Below are positions 9,283-17,973 of a stretch of 64,000 nt of DNA, one piece after another. Made by a program: the position numbers and the translations under genes. Location of the stretch: assembly GCA_038324085.1 (NCBI GenBank), contig JBBQHP010000007.1:1-64000 (forward strand), written 5' to 3'. Below the pieces are notes generated by a model that worked only from the letters and a program-made list of their open reading frames with translations, was not told the origin of the DNA and did no database searches. The DNA is from Ga0077523 sp038324085 (lineage in GTDB: Bacteria; Pseudomonadota; Gammaproteobacteria; Burkholderiales; Ga0077523). Numbering within the stretch: the stretch's first letter is position 1; every line of letters begins with the position of its first letter.

Positions 9283-9759
9283 TCAGGCGGGGCGGTAGGC
9301 CGGCAGCGCGAAGCGCCGCGCGAGCCAGGAGTCGATCGCCAGGCGACCGGGCCCGTGCAGCAGTGTGACCAGCAGCAGCACCCCCCAATACACGTGCTGC
9401 GCCAGCGCCGGCTCGGCGTCCTTCAACACGTGCCAGTAGGACACGACCGCCATCACGTTGACCAGCGACATCCCGAGCGCGGCGAAGCGGGTGCCGAGGC
9501 CCACGACCAGCAGGATCGGGAACGCGAGTTCACCGACGGTGCCGAACACCGCCGCAAGTTCCGGCGGCAGCACCGGCACGTGATATTCGTCCTCGAACAG
9601 CAGCACGGTGGTGTCCCAGTCGCGGATCTTGGTGAGGCCGGACAGAAAGAAGACCCGCGCGACGTACAGGCGGATGCCGAAATCGAGCAGGTCGGCGAGT
9701 GGGCGCAGCCGGGTGCGCGCAGCAACGAGAAGACGCAGGACGGACGACAAAGGCGACAT
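9283..9759 (-). CDS. DoxX-family membrane protein of the bufferin operon
   Basis: This 158-residue DoxX-family integral membrane protein has about four hydrophobic helices. Its first segment resembles DoxX (RLYVARVFFLSGLTKI), and later helices carry LLVVGLGTRFAALG and WGVLLLVTLLHGPG. DoxX-like proteins accompany many DUF2282/DUF692/DUF2063 operons as the presumed membrane redox partner. The start at 9759 lies 2 bp after the DUF2063 gene stop, so co-translation is likely. In sulfur oxidisers DoxDA is a thiosulfate:quinone oxidoreductase, which makes the sox surroundings notable, but this is the short generic DoxX type. Confidence 0.85.
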   Translation of the reverse strand: MSPLSSVLRLLVAARTRLRPLADLLDFGIRLYVARVFFLSGLTKIRDWDTTVLLFEDEYHVPVLPPELAAVFGTVGELAFPILLVVGLGTRFAALGMSLVNVMAVVSYWHVLKDAEPALAQHVYWGVLLLVTLLHGPGRLAIDSWLARRFALPAYRPA

Positions 9760-9761
9760 GT

Positions 9762-10541
9762 TCACGCTCCGGTAACGAAGAAATCCACGATCACGCGAGC
9801 GTCGATCCAGGCCGCGATCGCGGCGCCGAGATCGAACGACCCATCCACGGCAAGCGCTCGCTCGACGCAGCGCTCGAGCGGCGCGCCTTCCTGCACGGCC
9901 GCGAGGAATGCGTAAGCGCCTTCGTCCAGATCGCTGACGAGCACTCGCCACGCGGGTCGATGGACCAGGCAGTGATGCATGCGGGTGTCGAATGCGACCT
10001 GCCCATCGCCTGAATGGTCCGCGCGATGCACCTCCCAGATGCGGGCGAGCGGCCACCCGGAATTGAGCAATGCGCAGGCCGGATGCAGCCGCCAGCAGAG
10101 TCGACCCTGCGCTTCGGCCGGTACGTTCGCGAGGCGCACCGGGTCCAGCTTGTCGGCATCGGCCGCGTAGTGCGCGCGATGAATCGCCCATTCGAGCCGG
10201 GCGACATCCGGCAGGTAGGGCAATTCGCTCACATGCGGAAAGCCGCTCAGGAACAGGTCGAAGGTTTCGCCGTATGCGCTCAGGTCGCCGTCGCGCGAGG
10301 GTGTGAGCTTCGCGTACTCGCGCGCCAGAGCGTCGAAGAACGCCGCACCGACCAGTTGCTCGATGATCGGGTACGCCGCCGCCAGGGCCTTGCGGCCATT
10401 GGCCTGCACGGTGCCGCGATAGATCGCGAGGCGCGGGGCCAGGGAGGCGGCATCGCCGGCGAACACTTCGGCGGGGTCGCGCGCAGGCGCGCGGCCGAGC
10501 AGCTCCGCGAAGCGGGCCTGCATGGCGGAAAGATCAGACAT
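9762..10541 (-). CDS. DUF2063 (HvfC/BufC-like) RiPP-maturation partner protein
   Basis: This 259-residue protein has the N-terminal DUF2063 domain: an LSAMQARFAELL helix followed by LAIYRGTVQANGRKAL near residues 38-53, then YPIIEQLVGAAFFDALAREY. Members sit next to DUF692 enzymes and are thought to recruit or deliver the precursor peptide to the MNIO enzyme. The C-terminal half is the family's alpha/beta region. The gene overlaps the end of the DUF692 gene by 8 bp and lies 2 bp before the DoxX gene. A bufC-type name would fit by context, but I leave the symbol empty. Confidence 0.88.
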   Translation of the reverse strand: MSDLSAMQARFAELLGRAPARDPAEVFAGDAASLAPRLAIYRGTVQANGRKALAAAYPIIEQLVGAAFFDALAREYAKLTPSRDGDLSAYGETFDLFLSGFPHVSELPYLPDVARLEWAIHRAHYAADADKLDPVRLANVPAEAQGRLCWRLHPACALLNSGWPLARIWEVHRADHSGDGQVAFDTRMHHCLVHRPAWRVLVSDLDEGAYAFLAAVQEGAPLERCVERALAVDGSFDLGAAIAAWIDARVIVDFFVTGA

Positions 10542-11373
10542 GGGCCGCGTCCCGCACCGCCGACGCAGCGGCGGCTTCGGTCAGCAGAACTGCGAGCGCG
10601 GGCACGTTCGTGTCCCACTCGATGAGGGTGGGGACCGGGCCGAGTTGCCTGCAGGCGGCGGCGTACAGGTCCCAGACCGGCGGACTCACGCGCGAGCCGT
10701 GGTCGTCCACCAGCAGTTCGTCGACTTCGGCGTAGCCGGCCAGATGGATTTCGCCCACCACGCCGGCGGGCACGCACGCGATCTCGGCCCGCGCATCGGC
10801 ACCGTGATTGACGGCGTTCACGTGCAGATTGTTCACATCCAGCAGCAGGCCACAGCCGCTGCGGCGGGCCAGCTCCACGAGGAACGCCATCTCGCCCATC
10901 GCGGATTCGCGATAGGTCACGTAGCTCGACACGTTCTCCACGAGGATCTCGCGGCGCAACGCTTCCTGCACCTGCGTCACGTGCCGCACCATCACGGCGA
11001 GCGCCTGCTCGGTGAACGGCATGGGCAGCAGATCGTTGAAATGCCGCTCGCCCAGCGCGCCCCAGCACAGATGTTCGGACACGAGCATCGGTTCGAAGCG
11101 ATCGACGAGTCGGACGAGCTTCGCCAGGTGCCGCTCGCGCAGACCGTCGGCCGATCCGAGCGACAGCCCGACCCCGTGCAGGCTCACGGGATAGTTGGCC
11201 CGCACGTGTTCCAGCACGTGCAGGTCGTAGCCGCCGTCGCCGAAGTAGTTCTCGCTGTGGACCTCGACCCAGTCCACCGGCGGCCGGCCGTCGAGGAAAT
11301 CGCGGTAGTGCGCCGCCCGCAATCCGATTCCGGACAGGGACGGGGACGGCAGAACGAATGGCGCCCGCTGCAT
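10534..11373 (-). CDS. DUF692 multinuclear non-haem iron oxidase (MNIO, BufB/HvfB-like)
   Basis: This 279-residue TIM-barrel enzyme belongs to the DUF692/MNIO family, which modifies cysteines of ribosomal peptides; in bufferins it forms thiooxazole-type heterocycles. Visible metal-ligand segments are VHSENYFG (~38-45), SLHGVG (~64), SEHLCWG (~98-104), LVENVSSY (~147), LLLDVNNLHVNA (~183-194), GEIHLAGYAE (~212) and the late VPTLIEWD (~255). Length and motif order are normal for the family. It lies 52 bp after the precursor gene and overlaps the DUF2063 gene, so the order precursor-enzyme-partner-DoxX is that of a bufferin operon. Confidence 0.93.
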   Translation of the reverse strand: MQRAPFVLPSPSLSGIGLRAAHYRDFLDGRPPVDWVEVHSENYFGDGGYDLHVLEHVRANYPVSLHGVGLSLGSADGLRERHLAKLVRLVDRFEPMLVSEHLCWGALGERHFNDLLPMPFTEQALAVMVRHVTQVQEALRREILVENVSSYVTYRESAMGEMAFLVELARRSGCGLLLDVNNLHVNAVNHGADARAEIACVPAGVVGEIHLAGYAEVDELLVDDHGSRVSPPVWDLYAAACRQLGPVPTLIEWDTNVPALAVLLTEAAAASAVRDAAHV

Positions 11374-11425
11374 GGTGGTGTGCCGCGGGCGCCGGATCGA
11401 TGGACCTGTGGCGACGGGTCGAGGG

Positions 11426-11695
11426 TTATTTCTTCATGGCGATCTTGCCGCCCATGGTCTCGCACGTTCCCTTGGCGACGTACTTCCACTCGTTGGCGTC
11501 GTTGTCCTTCTTGGCCTGGCCGGCGCAGGAATGGGAGCCGTTGGCGGTGGCGCAATCGTTGGCACCGGCCTTGGCGACGCCGAGGCACTTTTCCTTGTCC
11601 GCCTTCTTCATGTCGTCGGCGGCGATGGCGCCGCTGGCGGCGGCGATGGCGATCAGGCCGGCGAGAGCCGAGCGGATGACGAGTTGGTGATTCAT
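11426..11695 (-). CDS. Bufferin-type RiPP precursor (DUF2282, BufA1-like)
   Basis: This 89-residue secreted peptide precursor has a signal peptide of ~25 residues ending in GAIAADD. The mature part has the DUF2282 pattern EKCLGVAKAG, NDCATANG, SHSCAGQ and KGTCETMGG. Its four cysteines are Cys37, Cys48, Cys57 and Cys78. DUF2282 peptides are substrates of DUF692 MNIO enzymes; bufferins of this class bind copper in the periplasm and protect against metal stress. The gene starts the leftward operon and is divergent from soxB, with 147 bp between the starts that must hold both promoters. Confidence 0.92.
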   Translation of the reverse strand: MNHQLVIRSALAGLIAIAAASGAIAADDMKKADKEKCLGVAKAGANDCATANGSHSCAGQAKKDNDANEWKYVAKGTCETMGGKIAMKK

Positions 11696-11842
11696 GCTAT
11701 CTCCTGGAGTCTGGATGTTGGGGTGGGCAGTGTTGCATGCCGCGACGTGATACGCACCGACACGGCGGCCGGATTCAATCCGGCCCGCCGGGGCGGCATG
11801 GTACCGTGGCATCCGAGTTCCGCACCGATTTCGGAATCCCCC

Positions 11843-13579
11843 ATGCGCAGACGCGAATTCCTCGAAGTGCTCGCAGCCGGCGCGGCCGCCGGCCTGGTGC
11901 TCGACGCGCCCCGCAGCCTGGCTGCCGACGCCGACGACGCGCCGTACCGGATGCCACCGTTCGGCAATGTCGGGCTGCTGCACATGACGGACTGCCACGC
12001 CCAGCTGCTCCCGATCCACTACCGTGAACCCGACGTGAACATCGGCGTCGGCGCTGCCCGAGGCAGAGCACCGCATCTCGTCGGAGAGCACCTGCTGCGC
12101 GCCTTCCGCATCCCCGCCGGCAGTGCGCAGGCCCACGCCTTCACCTGTCTCGACTATGTCGCCGCGGCACGAACCTATGGCAAGGTCGGCGGATTCGCCC
12201 ACCTCGCGACGCTGGTGCGGATGCTGCGCGCCGAGCGTCCCGGCGCATTGCTGCTCGACGGCGGCGACTCCTGGCAGGGTTCCGCCACCAGTCTCTGGAC
12301 CAACGGGCAGGACATGATCGACGCCTGCCTCGCGCTCGGCGTCGACGTGATGACCGCGCACTGGGAATTCACGCTCGGCGCCGAGCGGGTGCAGTCGGTG
12401 ATCGCCAAGGACTTCGCCGGCCGGATCGAGTTCGTCGCGCAGAACGTCCGCACCGCCGATTTCGGCGATCCCGTGTTTCCGCCCTACACGCTGCGCGAAG
12501 TCAACGGCACGCCGGTCGCGATCATCGGGCAGGCGTTTCCGTACGTACCGATCGCGCATCCGCGGCGCTTCACACCCGACTGGACCTTCGGCATCCGCGA
12601 GAACGATCTGCAGGCCAACATCGACGCGTGCCGCGCGGCCGGCGCGCAGGTCGTCGTGCTGCTGTCGCACAACGGCATGGACACCGACCTGAAGCTCGCG
12701 GGCAGAGTGCGCGGGCTCGATGCGATCCTCGGCGGCCATACCCACGACGCAGTGCCGGGCGCGATCGAGGTCATCAATCCCGGCGGGCGCACGCTCGTGA
12801 CCAACGCCGGGTCGAACGGCAAATTCCTCGGCGTGCTCGATCTCGACGTGCGCGGCGGCCGCGTCGTCGACTACCGCTACCGGCTGCTCCCGGTGTTCGC
12901 GAACCTGCTGCCGGCCGATCCGGCGATGAGCGCGTTGATCGAAAAGGTCCGGGCTCCGTTCGCGACGCGCCTGGCCCAACCGCTGGCGACGACCGAAGCG
13001 TTGCTGTACCGCCGCGGCAATTTCAACGGCAGCTTCGACCAGTTGATCCTCGACGCGCTGATGGACGAGAAGGACGTGCCGATCGCTTTTTCACCGGGCT
13101 TCCGCTGGGGCACTACGCTGTTGCCGGGCGCGTCGATCACGCGCGAGGACCTGATGGCGCAGACCGCCATCACCTATCCCATCGTCACCGTGAACGAACT
13201 GACGGGCGCGACGATCCGCGCTGTGCTGGAGGACGTCGCCGACAACCTGTTCAATCCCGACCCCTACCTCCAGCAGGGCGGCGACATGGTGCGGGTGGGC
13301 GGGCTCAGCTTCGCCATCGCGCCCGATGCGCTCCGCGGCCAGCGCATTTCCGACCTGCGCCTCGGTGAATCCCTGCTCGATCCCGACCAGCGCTATCGCG
13401 TCGCCGGCTGGGCGTCGATTGCCGACGACGTCCAGGGTGAACCGATCTGGGAGGTCGTGGAACGCTGGCTCGGCGGGCATCGCACGGTCACGGCGAAGCG
13501 CCCCAACGCGCCGCGGGTCGTGGGCGTGGAGGGCAATCCCGGGGTCGCCGGCGCCTGCGCGGGGCGCGTTCGCACTTGA
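11843..13579 (+). CDS. soxB: Thiosulfohydrolase SoxB
   Basis: SoxB is the dimanganese hydrolase that releases sulfate from the SoxYZ-bound thiosulfonate. The 578-residue product has a Tat-type signal (MRRREFLEVLAAGAAAG). Its metallophosphatase (5'-nucleotidase-like) motifs are LHMTDCHAQ (~residue 47), LLDGGDSWQGS (~136), MTAHWEFTLG, LLSHNGMD and LGGHTHD (~298). The start is the ATG at 11843; earlier in-frame codons would run through the divergent bufferin promoter region. In many clusters soxB directly follows soxX; here 3.5 kb with an aldolase gene and the bufferin operon lies between. Confidence 0.94.
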   Translation: MRRREFLEVLAAGAAAGLVLDAPRSLAADADDAPYRMPPFGNVGLLHMTDCHAQLLPIHYREPDVNIGVGAARGRAPHLVGEHLLRAFRIPAGSAQAHAFTCLDYVAAARTYGKVGGFAHLATLVRMLRAERPGALLLDGGDSWQGSATSLWTNGQDMIDACLALGVDVMTAHWEFTLGAERVQSVIAKDFAGRIEFVAQNVRTADFGDPVFPPYTLREVNGTPVAIIGQAFPYVPIAHPRRFTPDWTFGIRENDLQANIDACRAAGAQVVVLLSHNGMDTDLKLAGRVRGLDAILGGHTHDAVPGAIEVINPGGRTLVTNAGSNGKFLGVLDLDVRGGRVVDYRYRLLPVFANLLPADPAMSALIEKVRAPFATRLAQPLATTEALLYRRGNFNGSFDQLILDALMDEKDVPIAFSPGFRWGTTLLPGASITREDLMAQTAITYPIVTVNELTGATIRAVLEDVADNLFNPDPYLQQGGDMVRVGGLSFAIAPDALRGQRISDLRLGESLLDPDQRYRVAGWASIADDVQGEPIWEVVERWLGGHRTVTAKRPNAPRVVGVEGNPGVAGACAGRVRT

Positions 13580-13678
13580 ACTTTCCACGGCAGCCGTGAC
13601 AATGCCGGGTCGGCTCAAGCCCCCGCCATTGCCCGTGTTCTCCGGCCTTCGCACCGCCCGCGATGCGGCTCACCCCGC

Positions 13679-15052
13679 ATGACCTTCGACGTGGCCGTCA
13701 TCGGTGGTGGCGTCGTGGGTTGCGCGATCCTGCGCCGGCTCGCGCTCGGCGGCGCGCATTGCGTGCTGCTCGAGAAGGGCTTCGACATTCTTTCCGGTTC
13801 CAGCAAGGGCAACGGCGGGCTGCTGCACACGGGCTTCGATGCACCCGCCAGGAGTATCGAACTGGAGTGCATGCAGGCGGGTTATCGCGAGTACCTCGGC
13901 ATTCGCGAGTCACTCAATCTGCCGCTCATCGAGACCGGGGGTCTCGTGGTCGCATGGGGCGACGACGATGCAGTCAAGCTGCCTGGCATCGTGACCCGGG
14001 CGCATGCCAACGGCGTGGCCGACGTGCGCATGGTCGATCCGGCCGAACTGTACGAGCGCGAACCGAAGCTCGCCCCCGGTGCACTGGGGGCCGTGTTCGT
14101 GCCGGGCGAGCACGTGATCGATGCGTGGTCGGCGCCGCTCGCCTATGCGCTGCAGGCGCTGGCGCACGGCGCGACGATCCGCCGGGGCAGCGAGGTCGAA
14201 GGCGGCGAGCGCGAGCAGGATCATTGGGTGCTCGCCACGGCCACGGGCGAGATCACGGCCCGCGTAGTGGTCAACGCGGCCGGACTGTACGGCGACCAGA
14301 TCGAATCCATCGTACGCCGACCGCGGTTGCGGATCCGGCCGGGCAAGGGCCAGTTCGTGGTCTTCGACAAACCGGCCTCGACCTTGATCCGGTCGATCAT
14401 CCTGCCGGTGCGCACCGCATCCGCGAACACCGTGCTGCTGGCGCGCACCGCCTATGGCAACCTGATCGCCGGATCGCCGGCCGAGGATACCCAAGAGCGC
14501 AACGCGCCGGCGCTCGATCACGACCGGCTCGTGCACTTGGCCGAGCAGGCACGCGCGCGGGTCCCCGCGCTGGCCGCGCATTCGATCATCGGTGCGTACG
14601 CCGGGCTGTATCCGGCGACGCAGTACCGCGATTACCTGATCGACGCCCTCCCCGACCGCGGCTGGATCACCGCCTGCGGCATCCGCTCCACCGGGCTCAC
14701 CGCCGCGCTCGGGATCGCGCAACGAGTGGCCGATCTCTATGCTCGGCACTTCGGTGCGCTCGACGCTGCCGCGATGCCGATCGCCACGCCGGTGCCCAAC
14801 CTGTCGGAAGATCGTCCTCGGCGTTTCCAGGAACCGGACGCCGGCGAGATCGTCTGCCACTGCGAGCTGGTCACGCGCCACGAGATCGAAGGCGCACTGG
14901 CCGGCCCTTTGCCGGCCGGCGATCTCGGCGGCCTGCAACGGCGCACGCGCTGCGGGCTGGGGCACTGCCAGGGGGCACAGTGCAGTTGGCGTGTGGCGCA
15001 ACTGGCAGCCGGCCGGCTCGCCGACGTACCGCCTGCGGAGCTGGTGCGCTGA
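13679..15052 (+). CDS. FAD oxidoreductase (GlpA/LhgO-like) with C-terminal BFD [2Fe-2S] domain
   Basis: This 457-residue flavoprotein of the DAO/glycerol-3-phosphate dehydrogenase-like family starts with a Rossmann motif VIGGGVVG (residues 8-15). It has the FAD-contact stretch SSKGNGGLLHTGF and the C-terminal FAD segment GIRSTGLTAALGIA. Residues ~390-436 form a bacterioferritin-ferredoxin-like [2Fe-2S] domain with cysteines at CHC (393-395) and CGLGHCQGAQC. Such proteins oxidise 2-hydroxyacids, amines or glycerol phosphate; the substrate is not evident. It stands 7 bp before the second flavoprotein gene, which suggests a two-subunit dehydrogenase. Confidence 0.88.
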   Translation: MTFDVAVIGGGVVGCAILRRLALGGAHCVLLEKGFDILSGSSKGNGGLLHTGFDAPARSIELECMQAGYREYLGIRESLNLPLIETGGLVVAWGDDDAVKLPGIVTRAHANGVADVRMVDPAELYEREPKLAPGALGAVFVPGEHVIDAWSAPLAYALQALAHGATIRRGSEVEGGEREQDHWVLATATGEITARVVVNAAGLYGDQIESIVRRPRLRIRPGKGQFVVFDKPASTLIRSIILPVRTASANTVLLARTAYGNLIAGSPAEDTQERNAPALDHDRLVHLAEQARARVPALAAHSIIGAYAGLYPATQYRDYLIDALPDRGWITACGIRSTGLTAALGIAQRVADLYARHFGALDAAAMPIATPVPNLSEDRPRRFQEPDAGEIVCHCELVTRHEIEGALAGPLPAGDLGGLQRRTRCGLGHCQGAQCSWRVAQLAAGRLADVPPAELVR

Positions 15053-15059
15053 CCCGGAC

Positions 15060-16286
15060 ATGACGCTGCACGACGTCATCGTGGTGGGCGGCGGACCGGC
15101 GGGGCTCGCGGCTGCGGTCGAGCTCAAGCGCCTCGGCATTCGGGACGTGGTCGTGCTGGAGCGGGATCAATCCGCCGGCGGCACGCCGCGTCATTGCGCG
15201 CACCGTGGCTTCGGCTGGAAGGAGTTCCGACGCGCACTCACCGGCCCGGGGTATGCCCGACGCCTGGTCAACGCGGCGGCCGGCATCGAGATCCGCACCG
15301 GTACCACGGCCCTCGCGCTGGAGCACGAGGGGAGAGTGCGCGTCCTGACGCCGCACGGACTGGAAACGATCGCCGGACGCCGCGTCGTGCTGGCGCTCGG
15401 CATGCGCGAGACGCCGCGCGCGGCGCGGCTGGTGTCCGGCACGCAGCCCTGGGGCGTGTTCACCGCCGGCGAGTTGCAGCGCCTCGTGCACCTCGCGCGC
15501 CTGAAGCCGTGCACGCGGGCCGTGATCGTCGGCTCCGGGCTCGTGTCGTTCCTGTGCCTGCCGACCTTGCGACGGGCCGGCATCAAGCCGGTCGCGTTGC
15601 TCGAGCCGGGCGAGACAGTGCTGGCCCCGCGCCCCGGTCGCTGGATCGCACGCTTGCTGTACGGCGCGCGGGTTCGGACCCAGACGCGCGTGGTTGCGGT
15701 CCATGGCACGAGCCGGGTCACGGGCGTGGAGATCGAGCGCAACGGCAGGCACGAACTGCTCGCCTGCGACGGGATCGTGTTCTCGGGCGAGTTCGTCCCC
15801 GAATCCGGGCTGGTGCAAGCGAGCCATCTCGAGATCGACCGCGCCACGGGGGGTCCCCGGGTCGACCAGTACGGCCGCTGCTCGGACCCGACCTATTTCG
15901 CGGCCGGCAATCTGCTGCGTGCGGCGGAGCCCGCGTGGACGGCCTGGCGCGAAGGGCGCAGTGTCGCCCATGTGGTCGCCGCGAGCGTGCATGGTGCGCT
16001 GCCCGAAGCGCAGCGCTTCGTGACGCTCGAGGCGCGGGCGCCGCTGCGCTACATATGCCCGCAGCGATTCGCGCTGCCGGCGCCGTTGCCTGCGGCCCTG
16101 CCGTTCCATGCCCGGGCCGACGGGGCGCTGCGCGGCCGGCTGCGCGTGATGCGCCACAAGCACGAGCTGTGGGGGCAGGACCAACGCGTGGCGCCGGAAC
16201 GCCGCATCTGCGTGCCGCTCGAAGCAGGCAGCCTCGACGGCGCCGACCACCTCGTCGTCGAATGCGTCGAGCGGATTCGTTCCTGA
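15060..16286 (+). CDS. NAD(P)/FAD-dependent oxidoreductase (pyridine nucleotide-disulfide type, HcnB/OoxA-like)
   Basis: This 408-residue flavoprotein has two dinucleotide-binding motifs: VVGGGPAGLAAA (~7-18) for FAD, and VIVGSGLVSFLC (~155) in the NAD-fold position, with LALGMRETPRAAR between them. FAAGNLLRAAEPAW near residue 280 is the usual FAD-contact segment. The C-terminal ~100 residues contain no CxxC motif. Together with the preceding BFD-bearing flavoprotein it resembles heteromeric amine or cyanide-type dehydrogenases (HcnBC, OoxAB). Immediate adjacency argues for a complex, which is inference. Confidence 0.85.
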   Translation: MTLHDVIVVGGGPAGLAAAVELKRLGIRDVVVLERDQSAGGTPRHCAHRGFGWKEFRRALTGPGYARRLVNAAAGIEIRTGTTALALEHEGRVRVLTPHGLETIAGRRVVLALGMRETPRAARLVSGTQPWGVFTAGELQRLVHLARLKPCTRAVIVGSGLVSFLCLPTLRRAGIKPVALLEPGETVLAPRPGRWIARLLYGARVRTQTRVVAVHGTSRVTGVEIERNGRHELLACDGIVFSGEFVPESGLVQASHLEIDRATGGPRVDQYGRCSDPTYFAAGNLLRAAEPAWTAWREGRSVAHVVAASVHGALPEAQRFVTLEARAPLRYICPQRFALPAPLPAALPFHARADGALRGRLRVMRHKHELWGQDQRVAPERRICVPLEAGSLDGADHLVVECVERIRS

Positions 16287-16457
16287 GCCCGCGCCGCAGC
16301 GGGTAGGTCCTTGGCCCATGGCACGAGGCGACGAAACCCTCCGGTGCGCCGCCGGATGATCGACCGTGCCAGCCGACGGTGCGCAGTATCGGGCCTTGGC
16401 GTGCGCGGCGCGCTTGAGGCAGACTCGGGCTATTCGACGAGCGACCGGAGACCCTCC

Positions 16458-17849
16458 ATGGCACGTGCCGGAAAGACCGTGAAAGCCCCCGCGAAGGCGA
16501 AGCACCATCCCGCCCTCGACCTCGTCGCCCGCTCCGGCAGCGGCAAGGTCAAGGTCGCGGTCAGCGACATCGACGGCATCCTGCGCGGCAAGTACCTGCA
16601 CCGCGACAAGTTCGCCAGCGCGGTGGACGGCGGCTTCGGTTTCTGCGACGTCGTGCTGGGCTGGGACATGCACGACGTGTGCTACGACAACACCGTCGCC
16701 ACGGGCTGGCACAAGGGCTTTCCCGACGCGATGGTGCGGCTCGATCTCGATACCGTGCGCCAGGTGCCCTGGGACAACGGCGTCCCGTTCTTCCTCGGTG
16801 ATTTCGTCAACGCCGACGGTTCGCCGCATCCGGTGTGCCCGCGACAGACGTTGAAGCGCGTGCTGAGGCGCGCGGAGAAGCTCGGCTTCCAGGCCATGTG
16901 CGGGCTGGAGTTCGAGTGGTTCAACTTCACCGAGACGCCGCAGAGCTGGGCGGCGAAGAAGGGTATCGGCCCGACGCCGATCACGCCGGGCATGTTCGGC
17001 TATTCGCTGCTGCGGGCGAACCATTCGCACGACTACTTCAACGCGCTGCAGGACCAGATGGCGGCGTTCCGGGTGCCGATCGAAGGTCTCCACACCGAAA
17101 CAGGCCCCGGGGTCTATGAAGCGGCGCTGGTGTTCTCCGAGGCGCTGGAGGCGGCGGATCGCGCCGTGCTGTTCAAGACCGGGACCAAGGAGATCGCGGC
17201 GCGCTTCGGCATCATGCCGAGCTTCATGGCGAAATGGAGCCAGGACTATCCGGGTTGCAGCGGTCACGTGCACCAGAGCCTGTCGGACGGCACGAAGAAC
17301 GTGTTCCACGACGCCAAGGGGCGGCATGCGATGAGCAAGGTGTTCGAGAGCTATCTCGCGGGACAGGTCGCTGCCGCCATGGAATTCGCGCCGATGTTCT
17401 GGCCCACGGTCAACAGCTACAAGCGGCTGGTGGACGGCTTCTGGGCGCCGGTCAAGCCGACGTGGGGCGTGGACAACCGGACCGCGAGCTTCCGCGTGAT
17501 TCCGGGGTCGCCGGAATCGACGCGCCTGGAAACCCGCTGCCCGGGCGCGGACATCAATCCCTATCTCGCGGTCGCCGCTCTGGTGGCCGCCGGACTGGAT
17601 GGCGTCGAGAAAGGCTTGAAACTCACCGCGCCGGCGATCCGCGGCACCAACGAAGGCGCCGAGAAGATCCCGCGCGCGCCGCGGTCGCTCGCGGCGACCA
17701 CCGAGATCTTCCGTCGTTCGAAGGTTGCGCGCGACTGGCTCGGTGACGATTTCGTCGAACATTTCGCGTTGACCCGCGATTGGGAATCGCGCCAATGGCA
17801 GGACGCCGTGACCGACTGGGAACTGAAGCGCTACTTCGAGATCATCTGA
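16458..17849 (+). CDS. Glutamine synthetase-family enzyme (probable gamma-glutamylamine ligase)
   Basis: This 463-residue protein has the glutamine synthetase catalytic fold: LEFEWFNF (~152), HTETGPGVYEAAL (~215), GHVHQSL (~270), PTWGVDNRTASFRV (~336) and RLETRCPGADINPY (~357). The N-terminal region VSDIDGILRGKYL is typical of the PuuA/IpuC/GlnA-like group rather than GlnA itself. The tyrosine adenylylation site region of housekeeping GlnA is not apparent. With flavoproteins upstream and ADH plus ALDH downstream, ATP-dependent glutamylation of an amine is the likely role; the specific amine is unknown. ATG 16458 was chosen because upstream codons lack family similarity. Confidence 0.9.
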   Translation: MARAGKTVKAPAKAKHHPALDLVARSGSGKVKVAVSDIDGILRGKYLHRDKFASAVDGGFGFCDVVLGWDMHDVCYDNTVATGWHKGFPDAMVRLDLDTVRQVPWDNGVPFFLGDFVNADGSPHPVCPRQTLKRVLRRAEKLGFQAMCGLEFEWFNFTETPQSWAAKKGIGPTPITPGMFGYSLLRANHSHDYFNALQDQMAAFRVPIEGLHTETGPGVYEAALVFSEALEAADRAVLFKTGTKEIAARFGIMPSFMAKWSQDYPGCSGHVHQSLSDGTKNVFHDAKGRHAMSKVFESYLAGQVAAAMEFAPMFWPTVNSYKRLVDGFWAPVKPTWGVDNRTASFRVIPGSPESTRLETRCPGADINPYLAVAALVAAGLDGVEKGLKLTAPAIRGTNEGAEKIPRAPRSLAATTEIFRRSKVARDWLGDDFVEHFALTRDWESRQWQDAVTDWELKRYFEII

Positions 17850-17973
17850 AGACCTTGACCTGCACGTCCCATCTCATGCCGCCACGCCTGCGCATCCGCT
17901 GCGGGCTCCCCGATCCGCTCCAACGAGCATTGGCTCGCGCGAGCAAACCCGCAATTTCCAGGTTCCCGTCCCC

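Noticed and set aside
11426..12979. Long reading fusing the bufferin precursor to sequence opposite soxB
   Set aside because: The real precursor begins at 11695 with a signal peptide; the extension is antisense to soxB.
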